Assembly (NCBI GenBank): GCA_010094045.1 | Contig: ML986834.1 | Location: 1 to 54,231, forward strand | DNA from: Lojkania enalia | Lineage: Eukaryota; Ascomycota; Dothideomycetes; Pleosporales | DNA length: 54,231 nucleotides | Reading direction: 5' to 3' | Shown: one piece after another, positions 36,931 through 46,625 of the stretch | Numbering within the stretch: position 1 is the stretch's first letter | Layout of the letters: the number at the start of each line of letters is the position of its first letter | Translations under genes and position numbers: made by a program | Notes under the pieces: generated by a model | Told to the model about the DNA's origin: nothing | The model's input: only the letters and a program-made list of their open reading frames with translations | Databases searched by the model: none

Positions 36931-37650
36931 TGTGCAAGATGCGGATTGCCGGATGTGTACGGATGTAGGAGGGGCGAAGGAACGAACCCTACGTTGTGGG
37001 CCTTTGTCCTCGGTTGGCAGCGTTCGATGTCTTACAAGTGTGCCACGACATATGCAGTCATCAACCATAACGGCTGCAACCCGCCACAACATACTGTACT
37101 AGGAAATCACATTAAGCTTTGCGGGAACCCCCACGCCAGTGAATAGCTAACGGGAGCTAGCAAGGGCCAGCGTTCGCATTTATTGAACCATGGCTTTCGA
37201 AGCAGGCGCCTCTAGTGAGCGAACAGGACCTGATATCAAGCCCAGAGCGAAAGCCGTGAGCATGCTTCCGACATGACACTTCCACTGTCCTCACCCATTG
37301 TAGGGAGCTGACTTTTGGCAGCCGGCAAAGTTGCCATATCCGACGTTCGGTGCAAGCATGTTGAGGAGACTTGACATTGGAAGGTAAGCCGAGGCCGCCC
37401 CCCCGTGCTAGAGCGGTCGGACCATGCGCACCTCAGCCTTCAACCGAAAACCTTATGCGGCCTGCACGCACACATTGAGCCCCAGGACCTTGGCAGTAAT
37501 TACGGATGCTTGTAACATCCGAAACTCGGGCCTCACTAGTACGAACATGGGATTTTGAGAATGGCAACAAAACAGGATATTAATTCGCATTATCTTTGAC
37601 CTGCACTACCCGCCAAGTACAGGAAGTAAGAGATTAATATTGCTAGGCAT
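36931..37650. promoter_or_regulatory. Spacer between phosphatase start and P450 end, with a CGG-type inverted repeat
   Basis: About 720 bp with no supported gene. At 37503-37521 is CGGATG, seven bases, CATCCG: perfect 6 bp arms beginning with CGG and ending with CCG, the form bound by fungal Zn2Cys6 activators. It lies about 570 bp upstream of the phosphatase start. Function is inferred. Confidence 0.4.
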
Positions 37651-39279
37651 TTACGCCACTTCCCTCTGCCAGAGCTTGAGCGGCAATTTGAGCGGCCACA
37701 GATTGAAATATTCGTCAAATTCCAGCTCCCAGTTTAGATCAGGCAGCGCGAATTCGTACCGCTTGACTAGGGTAGCTAAGAAGACTGTTTGCACTACGAT
37801 CGTGATGTTCCTGCCAATACATGCCCTGGTGCCAAGGCTGAATGGGATGAACACAGCACGCATATCCTTGAGTTTATCTTCGCCTCTGATGAGCCATCTC
37901 TCCGGCCGGAATGCCTCTGGGTCTTCAAATATGTCCGGATCGCGATGCGCGGAGTACGCCGAGATTGAGACCGTCGTGTTTCCAGGCACCATCTCAGTGT
38001 CGACTTTGAGGCCTTCGGGCGGCGTCTTGCGAAGAAGATCCGTAGCCACGGGTGGTGACAGTCGCATGGACTCATCGATGCACGCCTTGAGATACTCAAG
38101 GTTCCGGACTTTAGACCAAGGAGCAATACGATCGGAAGGACTGAGCGCATTATCAATCTCCTCGCGCAGCCTGGTAAGAGTGGCGGGATTTTTCACGAGA
38201 TAATACAGTGTACTGCAAAGGGAGATGGCGGGACCATCCCCACCACCGTTGACTAGGAATTATTAGTTCTGCATCTGGAACGGAGCGCCAAGTTGAAAAG
38301 AAGTCGACGTACTCATTTGGTCAGCTTCGGCGATCCGGTCCTGATCACGGATGTCTGGCTCTTCGCCTCTCCTGCCGGTCATCATTGGTTGAAACAGATC
38401 ATCCAGAACTTCACCATTCTTGAACCTTTCCATTCGCTCTCGGGTAATATTAGAGACTGCCTTTCTCCAGTCGGCAGCTTGTTGCAAATGCTCGGCGTAT
38501 TTCTTCGACAGTCTCTTGGCTATACTCTGATACAGCGAGAACCTCTCCGTGTCCCAGACTAAAACTGCTGCTGCCCTCGACCCAGCATGGAGACAGTGCA
38601 CAGCACTAATTTTCTTGGTTGTTCCATCAGCGTTAGTGATCTCAATCAAATCGTTGCCCATTTCGACCCATCGCATATCTTTGCTCATCCCTATCTTGAT
38701 GATCACTTCAAACGTGAAGAGGTTACTCCAGTGCATCGCTTCAAAATTGAGCTCGTTTGGGTCCACATCTTGGCCAGCCTCTAGTGGAGTTGTGCAACGT
38801 CGGTCCATCTGTGTCAGCAGGTGAGTCATAGACTCTGCGATACTCATCTCCCACTTCTCGCTGTGACGAGGAGCGTAGGCGGCGGCAACCATGCGGCGGC
38901 GTGCCGAATGCTTGCTCTTGTCACTGATATTGACGAGGTGCCTGCCACCGCCCGAGAGGGCGTCGTATATCGCCGCTTTCGAGCAGGATGAGGCATAGCC
39001 GTAGATGTCTTTGGCTGCTTGTGCTTTGCCGAATGAAAGCCAGTCCGGACCAACTCGCATGACAGGATGCTTCCCGTGAGCATCGTGAAGCCGACGGGAG
39101 TGAATGTATTTATGACTTCGTGCAATCTCCCAACAGTACCCGAGATATGAAATTCCGGACATCCAATTCTGGGTTGGGTATTTGCGAAAGCCTTTTGGAT
39201 CTCGAAAATAGTGGAATATGGATGGTAATGCAATGAAGAGCGCTGCAAAAGCTAGCAGTGGAGCAAGAAGCTCGATCAT
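37651..39279 (-). CDS. Cytochrome P450 monooxygenase
   Basis: Two exons, 38313-39279 and 37651-38252, with a 60 nt intron (GTACGT..TAG), encode 522 residues. An N-terminal membrane anchor (about residues 4-24) points to the ER. ExxR is E383-S-M-R386, the PERF-type motif is FRPERW (437-442), and the heme loop is FSLGTRACIG with the iron-binding Cys467. The I-helix, which the intron interrupts, reads NGGGDGP (324-330): the usual Thr of (A/G)GxDT is replaced by Gly, then Pro. It needs a P450 reductase encoded elsewhere. It diverges from the sugar transporter. The substrate is unknown; within the cluster it would hydroxylate or oxidise the cyclitol or a conjugate. Confidence 0.9.
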
Positions 39280-40029
39280 GGTTGAGAGTAGTGGTAGAGG
39301 TGGAACTATTCGAATTACAGGAAGTACAAAGATAACTTCAGAAGGTTGAACTTATGCCGGGCGAACTATTTGAGCACCCCACAACTCGGGGTTCTTGATA
39401 TAACCGTCATGTTGTTATAATCGAATAGTGAGAACGGCCGGGGTCGCTTAGAATCTGCTACATTGTATAGCAGGCCAGGGGGTCTTCGGAATTCTAAGGT
39501 GAACATGTCAAGCGTGAACCCGATGACAGGCAGATGTCTGTGCGTCAACAGCGACATTTTCGCCTGTCAGAAGCGTTTCCAGCTACAGGTCCACATTAGA
39601 TTTTCAAACAACCCCACCTTTTTTCCTTTTTTTCTCCTGCCTTAAGTGCGGTACGGTTGCTGTCGGTATTAGGATTGATTTGACAACAATATCGCTGGTC
39701 AGGCATCGGACCGGGACTACTGTCTCTTGCCAAACCTAGACATTCCTTAGGTGGGTTCATAGTGAGCCTGCGAGAATGATTGCACGGAGTGAAATGTACT
39801 TGAACGACAACGCGTCAGCAGACCCACCACTCAACCACCGCCGCGGTTCATCGTATTAGGCCCGTGCTCAATCCTTTGTCGGCTTCTTGCCTTGGGCGGA
39901 TGCTGATAGTGCGGCAATACCGCACGGATCACAAACGTCTGATAAATTCCAGCGAGGTCATGTTTGCACCAGGCGAAACCAAAGAATCCAATCAACCCAC
40001 CTCTCTAATCGTCAAACCTCGACTTCGAT
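39280..40029. promoter_or_regulatory. Shared divergent promoter: P450 / sugar transporter
   Basis: 750 bp between start codons, no gene. A pyrimidine run (39615-39645) lies nearer the transporter. CGG-containing sites are present (CGGTACGG near 39650, ATCGGACCGGG near 39705) but none forms a convincing long palindrome. Confidence 0.4.
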
Positions 40030-41690
40030 ATGCGCGCGCTCTCCGACTTTAGATGGCCCTCGCAGTATATTTTTTCGAGCATCCTCTGCTCCGTTGGCGG
40101 ACTCCTCTTCGGGTGGGTCTTCAATCCGAGATGCAAGCCATGACAGCTAATGAGTTGCATAGCATGGACACTTCGATCATCGGCCCTGTCACAGTCATGG
40201 ATAGGTACATCGCTGACTTTGGCACCGCCTCTGCTACCGTTCATGGGCTTATCATTTCCTCAATATTGATCCCTGCTGCCATCTCATCCTTCTTTGCAGG
40301 CCGAGTGGCCGATGCCGTCGGGCGTCCGAAGGGCATCAGTATTGGCGGTCTCATCTTCGGCATTGGTGCGGCGCTGGAATCAGGTGCTGTACATCTGGCC
40401 ATGTTCGTCGTGGGTAGAGTGATCGAAGGCATCGGGGAGGGCATATTCCTGGGCAATTTGGTTGTGTAAGTTGAATTCGACACCTAAGTGCATCGGTCAA
40501 GTAGCCATCTAACCCCTTAAAGTTACATTTGCGAGATTGCACCACCTCGCCGGCGGGGACCTCTGACATCCGGTCCTCAGCTGCTGAATACTGTCGGTCT
40601 TGTTGTTGGCTTCTTCACTTGCTATGGCTCACGTAACATGGACTCGTCACTCGCATGGCGCCTTCCGTTTGCGCTTCTCGCTGCACTTTCGTTCTTATTT
40701 GCAGCAGCCTCACTGGTTTGGCTTCCCGAGTCTCCAAGATGGCTCCTTCTTCGCCGTCGGGAGGCCGAGGCATCCAGAGCGTGGGATGTCCTCGGAGTAA
40801 GGAGCGCGGATCGAGAGAAGGCCGATCAGGGAGACGAGCGTGCAGTTACAGTCGCCGCCAACTCAACCGACTCAGCCGACCACCTTAGCCCAACAGTTAT
40901 CCCACCTTCTGTGCCGATTAAGGAGAAGTCTAGCTTGCTGGATGCGTTCGCCCCGGATGTTCGCGCTCGCACTATGCTTGGTGTCTTTGTTTTGGGCATG
41001 CAGCAGATGAGCGGCATAGATGGAATCCTCTATGTAAGTTCACCAGCATCATGAATCGGATGGAAGCTTATCACTCTACAGTATGCTCCGTTACTCTTCG
41101 AACGAGCAGGGCTCACCTCTTCCAGTGTCTCTTTCCTAGCGTCAGGTGTATCCGCGATCGTCATTTTTAGTGTCACCATCCCAGCGCTCATCTGGGCCGA
41201 CAAATGGGGTCGCCGTCAGAGTACCATCTGCGGCGGGCTGGGACTGAGCGCCATCATGTTTTTGATGGGCGGCCTCTACGCAGGCAACGCGGTCCACGAC
41301 AGCTATGGGGCCGGCCGATGGGTCATCATCGTTTCGATCTATCTCTTCGCGGTTGTCTTCTGCATCTCTTGGGCAGTCGGCATCAAAATCTACGTTGCCG
41401 AAAGCCAACCGCAGCGTACGCGTGCAAGCGCAACCAGTCTGGCCCATGGGAGCAATTGGATCACCAATTTTCTAGTTGCCCTCACGACACCGATTCTTCT
41501 CGATCGCAGCAGCTACGGCGCGTACTTCCTCTTTGGTGGTTGCACTCTGCTCACCGCCGTGGTGTGCCTGATTTGGATGCCGGAGACCAAGGGCAAATCA
41601 TTGGATGAGATTGAAGTGGCATTCACCCGTAAAGCACCCGGAACGAGGACCTTGTTCATGTCTGCTCGAAGTTTGTTTAAAGGGCGTTGA
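40030..41690 (+). CDS. MFS sugar/polyol transporter
   Basis: Four exons: 40030-40112, 40163-40465, 40523-41033 and 41082-41690 (introns 50, 57 and 48 nt), 501 residues. The first exon starts at the ATG at 40030, has an in-frame stop upstream, and supplies the first half of membrane helix 1; the intron joins GGLLFG to MDTSIIGPVT, restoring the family signature. A start at 40053 in another frame would miss this. Sugar porter motifs: GRVADAVGRPKG (74-84 region), GRVIEGIGEG (112-121), PESPRW (197-202), QQMSGIDG before helix 7, and PETKGKSLDEIE near the C-terminus. Twelve helices are expected at the plasma membrane. It may import a sugar or export a cyclitol; direction cannot be read from sequence. 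Confidence 0.9.
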
Positions 41691-41734
41691 AGGTCCGAAG
41701 GCGCCGCTGTAGTGGGCTACCGAGCGCGTTTTAG

Positions 41735-41883
41735 TGTCACATGTTTCTACTATCCTATTATAGTTGGTCTGTTTTCAGGCCTATATAGTCTCGCCATCGC
41801 CAGCTTCTGCCGAAGCAGGCCACTTACCCTCCTTCAATACATCAATATTTGCCTCAGTAATTGATGCTCCCTGATACGCGACA
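41735..41883 (+). repeat. Solo Copia LTR with a perfect target duplication
   Basis: 149 bp starting TGTCACATG and ending GCGACA (TG...CA), flanked on both sides by TTTAG (41730-41734 and 41884-41888). It is the reverse complement of the LTR at 27516-27664. No internal element remains, so it is a solo LTR left by LTR-LTR recombination. It lies 44 bp after the transporter stop codon and is not RIP-mutated to TA-rich DNA. Confidence 0.88.
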
Positions 41884-41889
41884 TTTAGT

Positions 41890-43395
41890 CGTGGGTTCTG
41901 AGGAGGATGTAGCCTTAATTTCTTGATAGATTTCGAATTTCAATAATTTCCCTGATTCTAGAACGCCTCGCTCCTTCCTGTTTAAGGGCTAGCCTGGTAA
42001 AATTGCCCATGGCTTCAATGATCGCCTGTTACGGTTAGGATACATCACCACGCTTTTCTTCTTCAGGAGATCTGAGGTTGGATAATTTTTGCTATAGTCA
42101 GGGCTTTCAGATGAGCCTAAGATTGTTTAATTAAAACAAGAATTGGTAAAGTTATCGGGGAGGGAAGTTGTGGTGGTCATATTGTTCGGCTGGGCTTCGA
42201 GCCCGATAACCTCACCATGTCAGGCACCGGATTCCTCAGCAGCATCATGGATGACATGCCTACTCTATAGCCTAAAAAAATCCAATTTGAGGACGCTCTT
42301 TTGAATGGTACTAACGCGACAGAGATCTGATGAATGGCTGTGGAGTTGTATTGCAGTTATCGTAGTTGTCAGATTGTACGGCACCTGAAGATGGCTGGTA
42401 TCGCGGTCGTGTCAGGGCTTCAGGAGCTGCCTGGGCCCTACCGGCACAAAGTGGCCCCACCGCGGTGCAGCCATCTCGCCATGGTGTAACAATCTCACCA
42501 TGGGGCATCCTAAGGAAGAAGATTGATTAATCGCTGGTCTCCGGTCTCAATACACGGACACACTCATCTCATACCTCATATCCAATACATACCTTTGTCA
42601 TTCCTTTGATCGCTCCATCACAATACTCGTAAATCTGACAGTAGGAGTTGTTGATAACTCGTGTCAAACTTTGGTATATGTCGACTCTGTACTTCTGCAC
42701 CACCAGAAAGCACTAACCACAAAAGGGAAATAATTAATTGAGCATTAATATCAATTTCTGAGTGCAGCACGATCTAACCGCGGCTTGAATTTTGAAATTC
42801 GGTCAAGAATTCATAGAGTTCTCGCTGGAGGCAGTACGGTATAGCGTACTGTAGAAGGTCGCATCTGAGAGATCTCCAACAACCCTGCATTAACCCTCGC
42901 GCCAACCAGCTCCTAGTTCTCCAAGTCCTCCCTTTTATTGAAGAACTGTAGCTGCACACAGCTACATAGTATAAGAAAAGCAGAACTGGACTTTGTCAAT
43001 TCTGATGCGCTCTTTCGATTGCCGTTTGCAGATTGAGATTGGGTTTGTTGGCTGTAAAGTTATCTCTATGCGCGTAGGGTGAGTCCGTCCGGATGAACAA
43101 CAATTCTGACTGAGCTGACCGAAATGCAGTAATACCAAGCACCACTACGTGCGACTATGCCCTGTGCAGAGGCAGGTCAGATCTGAGCTGCAGAATTGAT
43201 CAGGCAGTTGATTTTGAGTAATTCAAGCCTCTATTTGTCTAACTCGACCCATTGGGTGCAAAGTTATTGCAGAGCGCCGATAGAGAGATCGCATTTTGAT
43301 GTTGAGAACAAATTGCATCAAATTCTGTCACACTCAAGATTTGATTGGTTGACTTATCGTCGACCTCCTGTTGCCTGTTAGTCACATCTTCTGTT
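41890..43395. other. Intergenic region, no supported gene
   Basis: About 1.5 kb of moderate composition. The only local structure I see is CCATGGTG, nine bases, CACCATGG (42479-42503), inside a short direct repeat ATCTC(G/A)CCATGG. Short open frames (42311-42508, 42774-42959 on minus; 43196-43381 on plus) look like chance frames. Confidence 0.55.
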
Positions 43396-43537
43396 GGCTG
43401 CTAGGCATCTCTATTGTTCCCTACTCAGCACGCTGCTGCCTATCTGCCCCTTAGGTATATATAGGCAGCTAGATACAATCCTTTAGAATTCGATTAACTC
43501 CATTCTCTCAGTCCACTACTACTTCTTGCCCTAGTAA
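43396..43537 (+). repeat. TATA-containing LTR-like module, related to 29334-29460
   Basis: It contains TATATATAGGCAGCTAGATA followed by CCTTTAGAA, a layout shared with 29395-29445. The sequence starts near TGTTGGCTGC (43392), which suits a Copia-type LTR. It is immediately before the HET-NACHT relic, so it could have acted as its promoter or be a solo LTR that replaced the gene's 5' end. Confidence 0.4.
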
Positions 43538-43595
43538 TGCAGGCTCATAGATTCCGACAGATGGTTGCGGAGGAATCGTGTGGTAGGGGTAGGAC

Positions 43596-46305
43596 CATTG
43601 GACCCTTTAAGAGCTCATAGCATCCGCATCAGTCGAGTTCTTCTCTTAAGAGGGGATATCTCTTGGCAATAAACAATCGTTAGAGCAATTAGTGCAGAAG
43701 ATAACAGGAATCGCCGTTGAGGCTCTTTGAGGAGGTCCCTTGTCCGAGTTCAGCAAGGACGAGCGATTGTTATGGGCAGCAAAGCGCGAAACAACACGCG
43801 AGGAAGACAAGGCATATTGTTTGCTAGGCATTTTCAACATATATATACCTTTTATATATGGTCAAAGGCAGGAGAGTGCATTAGCCTGGCTTGAGGAACA
43901 ATTCGAAAAGACTTCGAAAGACAAGGCACTGTCGCTAGACAACGACCAAAGGCGGGTACTGTTGGACTCATTACAATTTGACCAAATGAATACACGCCAG
44001 ATAACCATCAAAAACGCTCACGCTAAGTCATGTAGATGGCTATTGACAAAGCTAGAGTACATCAACTGGCTCGATACCACCAAACTATGCGAACACCACG
44101 GCTTCTGGTGGATCAAAGGGATGCCTGGAACCGGAAAATCTACCTTAATGAGATTTGCTCTTGCTAATGCGAGGAAATTAATGAGGGATAGGACTATTAT
44201 CTCCTTATTCTTTAACGCACGAGGTGAGGACATAGAGAAGTCTACAATTGGGACTTATCAGTCACTGCTTCTGCAACTCGAACGGCATCCTACTCTCCAG
44301 TGCGTTTTTGACTCAGCCGGTCTCTCATCGTCGAGTATCAGACCAGATCATGAATGGGCTATCGAATCACTCAAGTCGCTGTTGGAGCAAGCTATACAAA
44401 ACCTTGGGCAATCTTCTATAGTCTGTTTCATTAACGCCCTAGATGAATGCGAAGAAGAGCAGGTCTGAGATATGATACAGTTCTTTAAACGCGTTGGCGA
44501 GTTCTTGGTATTAGCCGGTATCAGATTCCAAGTTTGTTTTTCGAGCCGACACTACCCCCACATCACAACCCAGAAAGGTCTAAGTTTAGTGCTAGAAGGG
44601 TAAGAAGAACAGCCAGGATATTACTAGCGGGCTAAAGATCAGGAATAGCAAAATTGCGCAGCAGATCCGAATTGAACTTCAAGGAAAGGCATCAGGAGTC
44701 TTTATATGGGTAGTTCTCGTTGTAGGCATCCTAAACAAAGAGCATGACCGTAGTCGGACCCATGCACTTCGGCGAAGACTCTAGGAGGTTCCTGGAGACC
44801 TCTATAAACTATTTCAGGATATCTTGACGCGGGACTCGCACAACAGAGACGAACTAGCACTATGTATCCAATAGGTGCTTTTTGCGAAGCAGCTATTAAG
44901 TCCAGAGCAGTTATACTTCGCTATTCTTTCTGGGGTTGAGCCTAAAGCAGTATCAAAGTGGGATCATGACGAGGTTACCAAAGATGCGATCGAGCTATTC
45001 ATACTCGATTCGAAAGGCTTAGCCGAGATAACAACATCCAGGAAACAGACAGTCCAGTTCATTCACCAGTCAGTAAGGGACTTTCTCCTAAAAGAAGATC
45101 GTCTGGGCAACGTCTGGCCTGACCTTAGAAGCAATCTCTACAGCCAAAGCCACGACCAGCTAAAGAAATGCTGCCTCGTCTACTTGAGTATGGATGTTTT
45201 CACTCTTCTCAAGATCCCTACAAAAGTTCCAAAGACTTCATCACAGCCGGCCGCAGACCTACGCAAGTCCGCTAATCATATGTTTCCTTTTCTAGGATAT
45301 GTTGTACAGAAAGTTTTGCACCATGCAGATTTAGCAGGAAGTGGTATTGCTCAGAGCAGTTTTATCCTAAGCTTTCTACGGCCTTCCTGTATCAAGCTAG
45401 CAAACTTATTCGAGAGGCATCAAGTATGTAGGTACACAGAAGAAATGAGCCTATTGCATGTGTTAGGGGAACGTAACATGCCTGCTCTTATTGGAGCCGA
45501 CCCATCCGCTGCCTCCTGTCTTGAGGTCGGAAACGAACGTTATGGACCCCCTCTCCTCGCAGCCTCGGCAATTGGAAGCGAGCAGGCTCTCCAAGCATTT
45601 GTAAATGCTCTCTCTAAGGAAAGCCTTCCTGGAAGTTACCTTCATAACATCCAGGCCCATAATTACGAGGATAGAGTGTATCCAAAACTTGGGCACAATT
45701 TCCAATTCTCGAATTGCAGGAGCATACTCTCTTATTTGGCGGAGCTTGGAAATGAGGTAACAGTTAAGCTGCTGCTTAGCACGGGCAAGGTCGACTTCGA
45801 CGCAAAGATCAGTACGTGGCGACAGACGCCGCTCTTGCGAGCAGCAGCGAACGGAAACGAGGCAGTAGTCAAACTACTGCTTAGCATAGGCAAGGTCGAC
45901 GTCGAGGGGAAGAGCGGTTCGTTGCGACAGACGCTGCTCTGGTGTGCAGCAGCGAACGGATATGAGGCAGTAGTCAAGCTACTGCTTAGTACGGGTAAGG
46001 TCAACGTTGATATAAAGGATAGTACGTGGCGACAGACGCCGCTCTCGCGAGCAGCAGCGAACGGACATGAGGCAGTAATCAAGCTACTACTTAGTAGAGG
46101 TAAGGTTCATATTAAAGCAAAGGATAGTACGTCGCGACGGACGCCACTCTGGCGGGCAGCAGCGAATGGACACGAGGCGGTAGTGAAGCTACTACTTAAC
46201 ACAGGCAAGGTTGACGTTAACGCGAAGGATAAGGATAGACGGACGCCGCTCTGGGAGGCAGCGGCGAACGGACACGAGGCGGTAGTCAACCTGCTACGAA
46301 CATAA
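43596..46305 (+). pseudogene. HET-NACHT-ankyrin NLR-like gene, broken by RIP-type stops and a frameshift
   Basis: The gene reads through a degraded HET-domain end (WTL*ELIASASVEFF; stops 43608, 43647, 43728), the linker LSEFSKDERLLWAAKRETTREEDKAYCLLGIF split here by no stop, NACHT with Walker A GMPGTGKST near 44127-44153, Walker B reading FINALDEC (Asp to Asn), then a stop at 44466, a stop at 44601, a frame change near 44610, and stops at 44782 and 44872. From 44875 it is open to 46305: the winged-helix region with IHQSVRDFLL, then ankyrin repeats to the end. The stops are CGA, CAG/CAA or TGG codons mutated C to T or G to A. Much of the HET domain is missing at the 5' end. Family role: fungal non-self recognition and programmed cell death. 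This copy should be dead unless the 3' frame is expressed alone. Confidence 0.85.
45733..46302 (+). repeat. Near-identical ankyrin repeats, 105 bp unit
   Basis: One partial, four full and one truncated ankyrin unit. The arginine codon of the (W/L/S)R(Q/R)T motif falls at 45820, 45925, 46030, 46135 and 46237, so units are 105, 105, 105 and 102 bp (35, 35, 35, 34 residues). The core AAANGxEAVVKLLL is nearly invariant in protein and close to it in DNA. The last unit stops after VVNLLRT, inside a repeat. Confidence 0.9.
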
Positions 46306-46400
46306 CACGTCTATTCATAAGAGAACCCTAGTCTAGTCACTTACTATTTAAATGGAGATTGCTCTGATTGCGTATAGAAGTTCTATAAAAGCACAGGGCG

Positions 46401-46625
46401 TCGTACGACAGGACAGTCAAGGTCTGGGACGCTAGCACCTACGACTGCCTCTAGACGCTTGCCGTTGGTAAAGCGCTTCCCCGTATCTTATTTGGCGCTT
46501 CTAGCTCATATATTCATACAGATATTGGCATTATCGATATTAGTGTCCTACCAGGTTTGCCCGAGCTTCCTTATATTAAAAACTTTCCGCCCTTGGTATT
46601 AAAGACTCGCTTCAAGTGCAGATAG
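46401..46625 (+). pseudogene. C-terminal tail of a WD40-repeat protein (NLR-type)
   Basis: The frame from 46401 reads SYDRTVKVWDASTYDCL, then a stop at 46452 (former CAG), then TLAVGKALPRI and a tail ending FKCR before the stop at 46623. DRTVKVWDA is a canonical WD40 blade end, and TLAVGKAL.RI.F is the usual sequence after the last blade of fungal NACHT-WD40 proteins. It starts 95 bp after the ankyrin frame ends, on the same strand, with no blade complete upstream. Confidence 0.8.

Noticed and set aside
33773..39393. Shared octamer TCGGGGTT in both divergent promoters (33773-33780 and 39386-39393)
   Set aside because: Two regions of about 700 bp are expected to share several octamers by chance.
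40053..40162. Transporter start at the ATG at 40053
   Set aside because: That frame gives a non-hydrophobic start and lacks the helix 1 signature; the spliced start at 40030 restores it.
44466..44875. An intron joining the two halves of the NACHT-ankyrin gene
   Set aside because: Recognisable NACHT coding sequence continues through this interval in two frames, so the stops and frame change are damage, not an intron.
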